Shown here: in pieces, positions 46,290 through 54,217 of the stretch
Layout of the letters: each line of letters opens with the position of its first letter
Position numbering within the stretch: the first letter of the stretch is position 1
Assembly (NCBI GenBank): GCA_900078375.1
Contig: FLQS01000005.1
Location: 62,047 to 126,046 of the forward strand
Length of the DNA stretch: 64,000 bases
Reading direction: 5' to 3'
Origin: an uncultured Mycobacterium sp.
Lineage (GTDB): Bacteria > Actinomycetota > Actinomycetes > Mycobacteriales > Mycobacteriaceae
Translations under genes and position numbers: made by a program
Notes under the pieces: generated by a model
Database searches by the model: none
What the model was told of the DNA's origin: nothing
What the model saw: the letters and a program-made list of their open reading frames with translations, nothing else

Positions 46290-46928
46290 ATGAGATCGCG
46301 GTTCCTGCCCTACGCCACCACACCAGGCCGGCTTATCGCGCAGTTGTTCAGCGACCTGCTGGTCGCGTCGTGGATCACCGTGTGGGTGCTGGTCGGGCTG
46401 GCCGTGCATTCCGCGGTCGCGACAATCGCCGAGGTGGGCCGCCAGGTCAAGGACGGCGCGACCGGGATATCCGACAACCTGCACTCGGCCGGAGACAGTG
46501 CGCACAAGATCCCGCTGGTCGGCGACACGGTGTCCAAGCCATTGCGCGCGGCGAGCGAGGCCGCTCTCGACCTCGCGGGGGCGGGCCACAACCTGGACAC
46601 GACGGCCTCCTGGCTGGCGGTCCTGCTGGGCATCGCGGTGGCCGCGCCGCCGATTCTGGCGATCGGGATGCCTTGGCTGTTCCTGCGCATCCGGTTCTTC
46701 CGCCGTAAGTGGACGGTGATCATGCTGGCCAGAACTCCTGCCGGGGAACAACTGCTGGCGTTGCGGGCACTGGCCAACCGGCCGCTGCGCAGGCTCACCG
46801 AGGTGAGCTTCGACCCGGTCGGCGCGTGGCGGCGCGAGGACCCGTACGCGATCCGCGGGCTGGCCGCTCTCGAACTGCGCTCGGCAGGCGTCGCACCTCC
46901 CAGCGCTTGGCGGCCTTCGGCGCGCTAA
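46290..46928 (+). CDS. Membrane protein, Rv0779c-like
   Basis: A 212-aa protein with two strong transmembrane helices (LLVASWITVWVLVGLAVHSA near 25-45 and TASWLAVLLGIAVAAPPILA near 105-125). Between them is an amphipathic region (VGRQVKDGATGISDNLHSAG) likely outside the membrane. The C-terminal 75 residues are basic and cytosolic. It is a conserved mycobacterial membrane protein that stands next to purC, as in M. tuberculosis. Function unknown. Divergent from purC with about 51 nt. Confidence 0.75.
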   Translation: MRSRFLPYATTPGRLIAQLFSDLLVASWITVWVLVGLAVHSAVATIAEVGRQVKDGATGISDNLHSAGDSAHKIPLVGDTVSKPLRAASEAALDLAGAGHNLDTTASWLAVLLGIAVAAPPILAIGMPWLFLRIRFFRRKWTVIMLARTPAGEQLLALRALANRPLRRLTEVSFDPVGAWRREDPYAIRGLAALELRSAGVAPPSAWRPSAR

Positions 46929-46980
46929 CCGGGTCTGTCGTGCGCCGGAAACCGCGCCGAACCTTGACACCGGGGCGCCG

Positions 46981-47024
46981 TGGTCGCACAGTAATCAATC
47001 AATCGATTGATTACTGTGCGACCA
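46981..47024. repeat. 44-bp near-perfect palindrome at the head of the Rieske operon
   Basis: The 20-bp arms at 46981-47000 (TGGTCGCACA then GTAATCAATC) and 47005-47024 (GATTGATTAC then TGTGCGACCA) are perfect inverted copies around AATC. Nested in it is the 16-bp palindrome AATCAATCGATTGATT (46997-47012) on a slightly different axis. It ends 24 nt before the Rieske ATG and just ahead of AGGAGG. Most likely an operator for the TetR encoded at 51197-51865; no T tract follows, so a terminator is less likely. Confidence 0.85.
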
Positions 47025-47048
47025 CAGTGCAACAGGAGGTTCGATTCG

Positions 47049-48404
47049 ATGACGTCCACCGCCCTGCCCGGGCAATGGGTCGACCATGCCCCGGGACCCG
47101 ACGACTTCGCGCCCGGCACCTACAACATGACCATCAGCACCGAGCGCTACACCTGCCCCGACTACGCCGCACGGGAGCGCGAGCTGCTGTGGATGAAGGT
47201 CTGGCAGTTCGCCGGCCGAGTCGACGAGCTGCCCAAGGCCGGCGACTGGAAGGTGTACACCATCTACGACCAGTCCTTCATCATCGTGCGCGGCAAGGAC
47301 GACAAGCTCCGCGGCTTCGTGAACGCGTGCCGGCACCGCGGCAATGTGCTCTGCCAGGGCACCGGCAACGCCAAGCGCGGGTTCCTGTGCCAGTACCACC
47401 TGTGGTCCTACGACCTCGAGGGGAAGCTGAAGGGGCTGCTACGTGAGGCTGAAGCCGGCCCGCTCGACAAGGACGACAACTCGCTGATCGAAGTGCCGGT
47501 CGACACGTTCGGCGGATTCATCTTCATCAACCCCGATCGCGACGCCGGCCCGCTGTCGGACTGGATCGGCGCCGAGGCCATGGCGATCCTGGCACCGTAC
47601 CGCCTCGACCAGATGGTCACGGTGATGAACGTCCGCGAGCCGCTGGACTGCAACTGGAAAGTCGTGATGGACGCCTTCGACGAGGGCTACCACATCAACG
47701 GCATCCACCCGCAACTACTCGCCGTCCTGGAGATCGACCCGGCCACCAGCCGGTACCAGTTCTTCGAGACCCACAGCATCGCCATGGCTCCGTTCGAAGT
47801 GAAGGGCGCCAACGCCGAGAAGCAGGTCGAGGGGATCATGGCGCTGCCCGAGACCTTCCCCGGCACGGCCGCGGTGATCCCGCGCTTCCAGGAACTCGTC
47901 AAGCCGTACACCGCCGAGGATGGCTCGATCGACTTCCCCGGCGACGTCACCGCGCGAAAACTGTTGCAGCAGGCCACTCGAGACACCCTGACCGGCATGG
48001 GTCTGGACGTCAGCGGGCTGACCGACGAGCAGATGAGCGACAACCACGGCTGGACGCTCTTCCCGAACTTCTTCATGACGATCCGGGCCGGCGAATGCCA
48101 CGTCATCATGGCCGTCCCGCATCCCGACGGTGACCCCAACCGGTGCATCTGGCACGTCGCCAGCTTCATGTACCTGCCGCCGGAGATCAGCGACCAGTTC
48201 AAGGTGGACCTCATCGAGGTCGACGAGCCCGGCAGCTACAAGTATTTCGAAGCCCTGCACCAGGATTACGTGCAGATGCCGCGCCAGCAGCTGGGGCTGC
48301 GCAACAAGCAGCTGGATCACCTGACGTTGGTCAAGGAGGAAGTCGTCGTCGCACACTTCCATTCAGTCGTGGACAGATATCTGTCTCAGAAAGGCAGCAA
48401 GTGA
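47049..48404 (+). CDS. Rieske-type aromatic ring-hydroxylating oxygenase, alpha subunit
   Basis: A 451-aa oxygenase. The Rieske [2Fe-2S] ligands are CRHRG (about 95-99) and CQYHLW (about 115-120), the C-x-H-x15-C-x2-H pattern. The catalytic domain has the mononuclear iron block NWKVVMDAFDEGYHINGIHP (about 198-217) with bridging Asp and two His. RFQELVKPYTAEDG and HGWTLFPNFFMTIR follow. It hydroxylates an aromatic or similar hydrophobic substrate, identity unknown. CAGGAGG precedes the ATG. It heads a cluster with a ferredoxin and no obvious reductase. The stop overlaps the next gene (GTGA). Confidence 0.92.
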   Translation: MTSTALPGQWVDHAPGPDDFAPGTYNMTISTERYTCPDYAARERELLWMKVWQFAGRVDELPKAGDWKVYTIYDQSFIIVRGKDDKLRGFVNACRHRGNVLCQGTGNAKRGFLCQYHLWSYDLEGKLKGLLREAEAGPLDKDDNSLIEVPVDTFGGFIFINPDRDAGPLSDWIGAEAMAILAPYRLDQMVTVMNVREPLDCNWKVVMDAFDEGYHINGIHPQLLAVLEIDPATSRYQFFETHSIAMAPFEVKGANAEKQVEGIMALPETFPGTAAVIPRFQELVKPYTAEDGSIDFPGDVTARKLLQQATRDTLTGMGLDVSGLTDEQMSDNHGWTLFPNFFMTIRAGECHVIMAVPHPDGDPNRCIWHVASFMYLPPEISDQFKVDLIEVDEPGSYKYFEALHQDYVQMPRQQLGLRNKQLDHLTLVKEEVVVAHFHSVVDRYLSQKGSK

Positions 48405-48928
48405 ACCTGCAAGACCGCATCGCCCTGCACAACCGGATGGCCCATGCGTACGGCGACGCCTACCTCCGCCAAGGTGTGCAGGACGGCGAAAAGTTCGTCG
48501 AGGTCTGGAAATTCCATCCGGACTGCATGTACGCCTCGCCGTACTTCACCGGCGACGAGGCCTTCAAACTCAGCGAGTTCCCCGAGGAGTCCGCTCGCGC
48601 CTCGACCATGGAGGCCAAGGTCTACTCGCTGCGGTTCCCGGACTGGAAGCCCGTCGACTTCCGGCACTGGCCTGCCGACAACGGCTTCGTGATGAAGACC
48701 CGCTGGCAAGGCACCAACAAGGCCGACGGAACCGTAATGGGCTTCTACTCTTACAGTTTCGTCGACACCAACGACGACGGCGAGGTCATGCGCTGGGAGA
48801 CCCACGTCAACAGCGAGTACAGCGACTTCCTCGACGTCGCGATCGGCGTACACGGGCCATTCCACGGAACCCACGAGTACACCGACGCTTTGGAACGCCG
48901 GCTGGCTGAAGAGGGATTGACCGTCTGA
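48401..48928 (+). CDS. NTF2-like/SnoaL-type protein of the Rieske cluster
   Basis: A 175-aa protein beginning MNLQDRIALHNRMAHAYGDA. The pattern of an N-terminal helix pair followed by curved strands (FVEVWKFHPDCMYASPYF, GFVMKTRWQGTNKADGTVMG, GEVMRWETHVNS, FLDVAIGVHGPFHG) fits a cone-shaped NTF2/SnoaL fold. It is coupled to the Rieske gene. It could be an unusual beta subunit, an isomerase or a hydratase for the oxygenated product. No catalytic set can be assigned. It ends in overlap with the next gene (TGATG). Confidence 0.7.
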   Translation: MNLQDRIALHNRMAHAYGDAYLRQGVQDGEKFVEVWKFHPDCMYASPYFTGDEAFKLSEFPEESARASTMEAKVYSLRFPDWKPVDFRHWPADNGFVMKTRWQGTNKADGTVMGFYSYSFVDTNDDGEVMRWETHVNSEYSDFLDVAIGVHGPFHGTHEYTDALERRLAEEGLTV

Positions 48929-49353
48929 TGACCCGGTCCCGCACGGTTTTGGACTACAGCGCGCTGATGAAGCGGTTGGTCGACGAGGCCAAACAGCCGG
49001 GTTTCACCGCCGCGAGCTGGGCGCCACTGGCCGAGCTCATCGACACCGAAAACTTCGTCCGGGTGGGCAATTTCAAAGAGGTGATGAACTGGGGAGAATA
49101 CGTCACGTTCCTGACCAGTTGGGCGACCTCGTCGGAGTGGGACTCCACGTTCAAACGGGTCACCGAGGTCGGCAACGTGGTGTTCCTGGAGCTCGAAGAG
49201 CACAGCAGAATCGGCGATTTCAGCAACTCGGTTAATTCGGTGTCGGTCTACGAATTCGACTCGAGAGGAAAGATCACCCGTATCGACGTATATCTGCAAA
49301 TGGCGCTGCCCGATCCCGATATGCTCGCCAGCTACGAGGGTGTCCAGATCTGA
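48928..49353 (+). CDS. Second NTF2-like protein of the Rieske cluster
   Basis: A 141-aa protein (MTRSRTVLDYSALMKRLVDE) with a short helical start followed by strands that end VYEFDSRGKITRIDVYLQMA, the typical last strands of SnoaL/NTF2 proteins. GFTAASWAPLAELIDTENFV may line the cavity. No metal site is evident. It is coupled to the preceding gene. Two consecutive NTF2-like genes after one Rieske alpha gene suggest an oxygenase partner plus a downstream enzyme. This is inference. Confidence 0.7.
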   Translation: MTRSRTVLDYSALMKRLVDEAKQPGFTAASWAPLAELIDTENFVRVGNFKEVMNWGEYVTFLTSWATSSEWDSTFKRVTEVGNVVFLELEEHSRIGDFSNSVNSVSVYEFDSRGKITRIDVYLQMALPDPDMLASYEGVQI

Positions 49354-49367
49354 CGGATGGGAAGCCT

Positions 49368-49562
49368 ATGAAGGCGTCGGTCGATTCCGACCGCTGCGCC
49401 GGGCACGGCGATTGCGTGTCCATATGCGCGGCGGTGTTCGCCTGGACCCCTGACGGCTTCGCCGAGGTGGTGCTCGACGAGATACCCGAGCAGTACACCG
49501 ATCTCGTCGTCAAGGCGTCACACGATTGCCCCGAACACGCGATCGAGGTCGACGGCGGCTAG
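49368..49562 (+). CDS. Ferredoxin, [3Fe-4S]/[4Fe-4S] P450-type
   Basis: A 64-aa ferredoxin: VDSDRCAGHGDCVSICAAVF near 5-24 and DCPEHAIEVDG at the end. The His in CAGHGDC, where most 4Fe ferredoxins have Cys, is characteristic of actinobacterial [3Fe-4S] ferredoxins that feed P450s or, as here, Rieske oxygenases. It is in the operon 14 nt after the NTF2-like gene. No ferredoxin reductase is encoded in the window. Confidence 0.92.
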   Translation: MKASVDSDRCAGHGDCVSICAAVFAWTPDGFAEVVLDEIPEQYTDLVVKASHDCPEHAIEVDGG

Positions 49563-49573
49563 CGTCCACAACC

Positions 49574-51148
49574 GTGGCTGACTACGACTACATCGTGATC
49601 GGTGCCGGATCGGCGGGCTGCGCGCTGGCCGGTCGCCTGGCTGCCGGAACATCCAGCGTCCTACTGCTGGAGGCCGGCGGCTCGGATCGGCGGCTCACGG
49701 TGCGTGCCCCGCTGGCCTTCGCCGCGCAGATGGGCGGCCCGACCGACTGGGACTTCAGTTCGGTACCCGAGCCGGCGTGCGACGGTCGCACCATTCCGCA
49801 GCCCCGCGGACGAGTGCTCGGCGGCACCAGTTCGATGAACGCGATGGTGTGGGTGCGGGGCACCCAGCTCGACTACGACGGCTGGCAGCTGCCTGGCTGG
49901 GGCTGGTCCGATGTCGAGCCGGTGTTTCGCCGCATCGAATCGCACTATCTCGGTGGGCCTGCGCATGGAACCTCGGGACCGATCCGGGTGACCCGGCTCG
50001 CCGAGCCTGACGTGACGTCCACCCGGTGGGTGACCGCTGCCAGGGCCGCCGGTGTCTCCGACAACGAGGACCTCGGCGGACCGGATCTCGACGGTACGTC
50101 GATCGCGCCGGTAACGGTCTGGAAGGGACAACGCTGGAACACCGCGCGGGCGTATCTGCCTGCGGCGCGGCGCCGTTCGAACTTCACTTCGGTGACCGGG
50201 GCGCTGGTACACCGGGTGGTGATCCGCGACGGGCGTGCGGTGGGCGTGGAGTACGAACGCAAGGGACAGCGGGTGATCGCCGGCGCCAACCGCGAAGTCA
50301 TCCTGTCGGCCGGGGCATACGGGACGCCCCAGTTGTTGCAACTGTCCGGCGTCGGCGCGGCCGACCATCTGCGTGCGGTCGGGATCACACCGGTCGTCGA
50401 AAGCCCACGGGTGGGAACCAATCTCACCGACCATCCCGCGACCGCGATGAGTTGGGACGTCCAGCCGGGCTTCATCGGGCTGTCGGATGCGCAGAAGCCA
50501 CAGTGGTTGCTGCGCTGGGTGTTTCGCCGGACCGGCAAGTTGACCAGCAACGCAATGGAGGCACTCGCGCACATCCGGTCCGACCAGGAATTACCGGCAC
50601 CGGACTTCCAGTTGATCCACTCCCCCAGCTACGTCAACCTCGCGGCGATGGAGCGCGAACTTCGCCGTGCATCGTCTGTGTTGCAGTCCTACTGGACGCC
50701 GAAGAGCCGCGGCTCGGTGCTGGCGCAGTCGGCGGATCCCCACGACGCACCGGAGATTCGGCTCAACACCCTGGCCCACCCCGACGATGTGCGGGCGTTC
50801 ATCCGCGTGGTGCGACGCACCAGGGAGATCGTCGCCACCGAACCGTTCGGCTCGGTTGTCACCACCGAACTGCACCCCGGTCCCGATGTCGTCACCGACG
50901 CTGCGATCGAGGCGTGGGTGCGAAGTTCGGTGGCGACCACCGGCCACCCCGCCTGCTCGGCCGCGATGGGCGCCAACCCGGACAGTGTCCTGGACGAGAA
51001 GCTGAAAGTTCGTGGTGTACAGGGATTGCGGGTCGCCGACGCCTCAGTGTTCCCCTGCATTCCCCGGGCCAACACCAATGCCCCGGCGATCATGGTCGGC
51101 GAGCGCTGCGCCGACTTCATCCATCGAGATCGACAGCACGGCTGCTAA
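49574..51148 (+). CDS. GMC-family flavoprotein oxidoreductase
   Basis: A 524-aa FAD alcohol oxidoreductase. The N-terminal ADP-binding motif is VIGAGSAGCALAGRLA and the GMC signature is RGRVLGGTSSMNAMVWVRG. The catalytic His is in VATTGHPACSAAMG and the Asn in PRANTNAPAIMVGER. It oxidises a primary or secondary alcohol and passes electrons to an unknown acceptor. GTG 49574 follows the ferredoxin stop by 11 nt. Its location suggests it oxidises a hydroxyl introduced upstream or one already on the substrate. Confidence 0.92.
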   Translation: MADYDYIVIGAGSAGCALAGRLAAGTSSVLLLEAGGSDRRLTVRAPLAFAAQMGGPTDWDFSSVPEPACDGRTIPQPRGRVLGGTSSMNAMVWVRGTQLDYDGWQLPGWGWSDVEPVFRRIESHYLGGPAHGTSGPIRVTRLAEPDVTSTRWVTAARAAGVSDNEDLGGPDLDGTSIAPVTVWKGQRWNTARAYLPAARRRSNFTSVTGALVHRVVIRDGRAVGVEYERKGQRVIAGANREVILSAGAYGTPQLLQLSGVGAADHLRAVGITPVVESPRVGTNLTDHPATAMSWDVQPGFIGLSDAQKPQWLLRWVFRRTGKLTSNAMEALAHIRSDQELPAPDFQLIHSPSYVNLAAMERELRRASSVLQSYWTPKSRGSVLAQSADPHDAPEIRLNTLAHPDDVRAFIRVVRRTREIVATEPFGSVVTTELHPGPDVVTDAAIEAWVRSSVATTGHPACSAAMGANPDSVLDEKLKVRGVQGLRVADASVFPCIPRANTNAPAIMVGERCADFIHRDRQHGC

Positions 51149-51196
51149 CCGACCGCAATCACGACCCTCGTGCAGGTCTCGGCGGCAGGCGAACGG

Positions 51197-51865
51197 TCAG
51201 CGCGTGGACCGGCTCACGCCGTAATTGAAAAGCTGGCCTCGCAGTAGCTGTTTGAGCGCGGCCACGGTGGCGTGATACTCCTGAGGCGGCGGTGCGCTCG
51301 CGGCGTATTCGTTGAGGCCCCGGAAGACCAAATACACGGCGTTGGCCGCGCTCTCCACGTCGACGCCGCTGCCCAGCTCTTGATCGTGGACGCCCTGCTC
51401 GAGGGTGTCGCGGATCAGGTTGCGCAGGGCGGCGAACCGCGTGTCGCTGGTCTCGGCCAAGTGCAGGTGCTGTGGGCTTTCCGCCCGGATTGCCCGATCG
51501 AAGGCGACCGCCAGCGGGAAGTCCCGCATCACCCGCACACTTTCGTCGAACACAGCCAGCAACTTGTCGAGGGTGGCGACGTTCTGTTCGGCGGCCTGCT
51601 CGAGTCGGGGCACAGCGATCGTCGCAACCTCGTCGAAGGTGGCCTTCACAAGTTCGGCCTTGTTCGGGAAATAGTGATAGAGGCTGCCGCTGGTCATCTT
51701 GGCCTCGCGAGCGATCTCGCGGATCGTCGTCCTCGAGTAGCCCATCTCCGCGACACAGCGCATGGTCGCCTCGAGGATCCGCTGCCTCGTCTCCTCACTG
51801 TTGGCGCCGACCGGCCGACCGAGGAACGAGGAGTTGGCCGACGCTGCACCTTTGGGTTTCGCCAT
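51197..51865 (-). CDS. TetR family regulator of the Rieske/SDR cluster
   Basis: A 222-aa regulator. The helix-turn-helix lies about 30-75 (ILEATMRCVAEMGYSRTTIR; EAKMTSGSLYHYFPNKAELV), after a Ser/Asn-rich N-terminal arm (MAKPKGAASANSSFLGRP). The C-terminal domain is of the TetR_C type with an acyl or aromatic ligand cavity not identifiable from sequence. It is divergent from the mycofactocin-type SDR, 51 nt apart, and convergent with the Rieske-to-GMC genes. ATG 51865 fits the domain; the 441-aa frame extending to 52522 is shadow. Confidence 0.9.
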   Translation of the reverse strand: MAKPKGAASANSSFLGRPVGANSEETRQRILEATMRCVAEMGYSRTTIREIAREAKMTSGSLYHYFPNKAELVKATFDEVATIAVPRLEQAAEQNVATLDKLLAVFDESVRVMRDFPLAVAFDRAIRAESPQHLHLAETSDTRFAALRNLIRDTLEQGVHDQELGSGVDVESAANAVYLVFRGLNEYAASAPPPQEYHATVAALKQLLRGQLFNYGVSRSTR

Positions 51866-51916
51866 GGCTCCTCGAAGCTTCTCATAGTCGGAGGAGGATC
51901 GGTTAGAGTCCGCGTC

Positions 51917-52738
51917 GTGGCAGAGCTCATCGACACCGTCGCAGTGATCACCGGCGCCGCCCGCGGTCAGGGCAGGAGCCATGCTGTGGCGCTGGCCGCA
52001 GAGGGTGCCGACATCATCGCCATCGACCGCTGCGCCGACATTGACTCGATCCCCTATCCGCTGGCGACCAAGGAGGATCTCGACGAGACCGTCCGGCTGG
52101 TCGAGGCCCAGGGTCGTCGTGTCGTGCCGGTGGTCGCCGACGTCCGCGACCTTGCTGCCCTGCAGGCCGCAGTGCAGAGCGGCGTGGACGCGCTCGGCGA
52201 TATCGACATCGTCGTGGCCAACGCCGGGGTGGTGGCGATCGGCCTCAAGGATCCGCTCGACGAGCAGCTGTACCGCGACATCGTCGAGACCAATCTGAAC
52301 GGCGTCTGGCACACCATCGCGGCCACCGTGCCCTCGATCATCCGCAAGGGGCGCGGCGGTTCCATCATCTTGACCAGCTCGGCGCAGGGTCTGGTCGGGC
52401 GCGGCGGTGACGGCAGTGCGGCGATGTTCGCCTACGCCGCCGCCAAGCACGGTGTGGTGGGACTGATGCGCTCGGCGGCCAATGCGTATGCGCAGCACAA
52501 CATCCGGGTCAACACCGTGCACCCGAGCGGTGTCGCCACGCCGATGATCCTCAACGAGAACACTATTCGGATGATTCAGGAGCAGCCGAACGCTGCGGCA
52601 CTGTCGGCCAACCTGATGCCGGTCCCGCTCGTCGAGTCCGAGGACGTCACCAACGCGGTGATCTTTCTGGCCAGCCCGAAAGGGCGCTACATCACCGGCG
52701 TGGCACTACCTGTCGACGCCGGTCACGCCGTGATGTGA
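51917..52738 (+). CDS. Mycofactocin-dependent-type SDR oxidoreductase
   Basis: A 273-aa SDR. The diagnostic start is VITGAARGQGRSHAVALAAEGADIIAID, with an insertion of about 20 residues after it (CADIDSIPYPLATKEDLDET), the hallmark of the mycofactocin-coupled SDR subfamily with non-exchangeable NAD. Catalytic Ser in LTSSAQG and YxxxK in FAYAAAKHGVVGL. GTG 51917 follows TAGAGT (51904-51909) by 7 nt, the leaderless pattern. It probably oxidises an alcohol and passes electrons to mycofactocin. It is divergent from TetR and forms the right edge of the cluster. Confidence 0.9.
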   Translation: MAELIDTVAVITGAARGQGRSHAVALAAEGADIIAIDRCADIDSIPYPLATKEDLDETVRLVEAQGRRVVPVVADVRDLAALQAAVQSGVDALGDIDIVVANAGVVAIGLKDPLDEQLYRDIVETNLNGVWHTIAATVPSIIRKGRGGSIILTSSAQGLVGRGGDGSAAMFAYAAAKHGVVGLMRSAANAYAQHNIRVNTVHPSGVATPMILNENTIRMIQEQPNAAALSANLMPVPLVESEDVTNAVIFLASPKGRYITGVALPVDAGHAVM

Positions 52739-52758
52739 CCGCGCGAATACGTGGGCGC

Positions 52759-54177
52759 CTAGAGGATCGATCCCGGAGCGTACTTGGCGGCGTCGGGGTC
52801 GGCACTGACCAGTTCCTCCACCGCGGCCACTACCTGGTCCACCTGGCTTGCCGCCGCCCCGGTGAAGGCCTGCTTGTCGGCCAGCGCGGCATCCAGCGCC
52901 GCCCGGTCCAGCGGAAGCCGCTCATCGGCAGCCAGCCGGTCCAGAAGATCAGGTTCCAAACCTTTTTCACGCATTGCCAGCGCAACGGCCACCGCGTGTT
53001 CCTTGATCACCTCGTGGGCGGTCTCCCGCCCGACCCCGGCCCGCACCGCCGCGATGAGCACCTTGGTGGTGGCCAGGAACGGCAGGTAGCGATCCAGTTC
53101 GCGCTGGATCACAGCGGGGTAGGCGCCGAACTCGTCGAGCACGGTCAGGAACGTCTCGATCTGCCCGTCGATGGCGAAGAAGGCGTCCGGCAGTGCAACC
53201 CGGCGCACGACCGAACAGAAGACGTCGCCCTCATTCCATTGAGCGCCAGCCAGTTCCGCGGCCATCGAGGCGTAGCCACGCAGCACCACCTGCAATCCGT
53301 TGACCCGCTCGCAGCTGCGAGTGTTCATCTTGTGGGGCATCGCCGACGAGCCGACCTGCCCCGGCGCGAATCCTTCGGTCACCAGTTCGTGGCCGGCCAT
53401 CAGCCGTACCGTGTGCGCGAACGACGACGGACCGGCACCCAGCTGAACGAGCGCCGACACCACGTCGTGGTCCAGCGACCGGGGGTAGACCTGCCCGACG
53501 CTACTGAAAACGGCGTTGAAACCCAGGAATTCGGCGATCCGGCGTTCCAGCTCCGCGAGCCGGACGGCATCGCCGTCGAACAGATCGAGCATGTCCTGCG
53601 CGGTGCCCATCGGGCCCTTGATACCGCGCAGCGGGTAGCGCTCGATCAGTTCGGCGATGCGCTGCAACGCGATCAGCGTCTCCTCGGCGGCCGAGGCGAA
53701 CCGCTTGCCCAACGTGGTGGCCTGCGCGGCGACATTGTGGCTGCGGCCGGCCATCACCAGGTCGCGGTACAGCACCGCACCCTCGGCGAGCCGCGCCACG
53801 ACGGCCACGCCGTGGGCATGCACGAGTTGCAGCGACCGGCGGATCTGCAGCTGCTCGACGTTCTCGGTGAGGTCGCGGCTCGTCATACCCTTGTGCACGT
53901 GTTCGTGGCCGGCCAGCGCGTTGAATTCCTCGATGCGGGCCTTGACGTCGTGGCGGGTGACCCGTTCACGCGCGGCGATCGACGCCAGGTCGACCTGTTC
54001 GAGCACTCGCTCGTAATCCTCGAGAACACCGTCGGGAACGCTCACGCCGAGTTCGGACTGGGCGCGCAGTACCGCAAGCCAGAGCTTGCGTTCGGCGACG
54101 ATCTTGGCTTCGGGCGACCAGATCGCGACCATATCCGCGCTGGCGTAGCGCCCGGCCAGGACATTAGGGATTGTCAC
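52759..54177 (-). CDS. purB: Adenylosuccinate lyase PurB
   Basis: A 472-aa fumarase/aspartase-fold enzyme acting twice in purine synthesis (SAICAR and adenylosuccinate cleavage). The catalytic loop is GSSAMPHKMNTRSCER; GHEHVHKGMTSRDLTENVEQ and YPLRGIKGPMGTAQDML hold the other active-site residues. GTG 54177 is preceded by TAAGCT with 8 nt, so it may be leaderless. It lies convergent with the mycofactocin-type SDR gene. Confidence 0.95.
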   Translation of the reverse strand: MTIPNVLAGRYASADMVAIWSPEAKIVAERKLWLAVLRAQSELGVSVPDGVLEDYERVLEQVDLASIAARERVTRHDVKARIEEFNALAGHEHVHKGMTSRDLTENVEQLQIRRSLQLVHAHGVAVVARLAEGAVLYRDLVMAGRSHNVAAQATTLGKRFASAAEETLIALQRIAELIERYPLRGIKGPMGTAQDMLDLFDGDAVRLAELERRIAEFLGFNAVFSSVGQVYPRSLDHDVVSALVQLGAGPSSFAHTVRLMAGHELVTEGFAPGQVGSSAMPHKMNTRSCERVNGLQVVLRGYASMAAELAGAQWNEGDVFCSVVRRVALPDAFFAIDGQIETFLTVLDEFGAYPAVIQRELDRYLPFLATTKVLIAAVRAGVGRETAHEVIKEHAVAVALAMREKGLEPDLLDRLAADERLPLDRAALDAALADKQAFTGAAASQVDQVVAAVEELVSADPDAAKYAPGSIL

Positions 54178-54217
54178 AACGCAGTAGCTTACGGCTCTGG
54201 TACGGCAAGGTAGACGG

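Noticed and set aside
46981..47024. Transposon inverted repeat or insertion site
   Set aside because: There is no transposase, no second copy in the window and no target-site duplication. Its location before a Shine-Dalgarno favours an operator.
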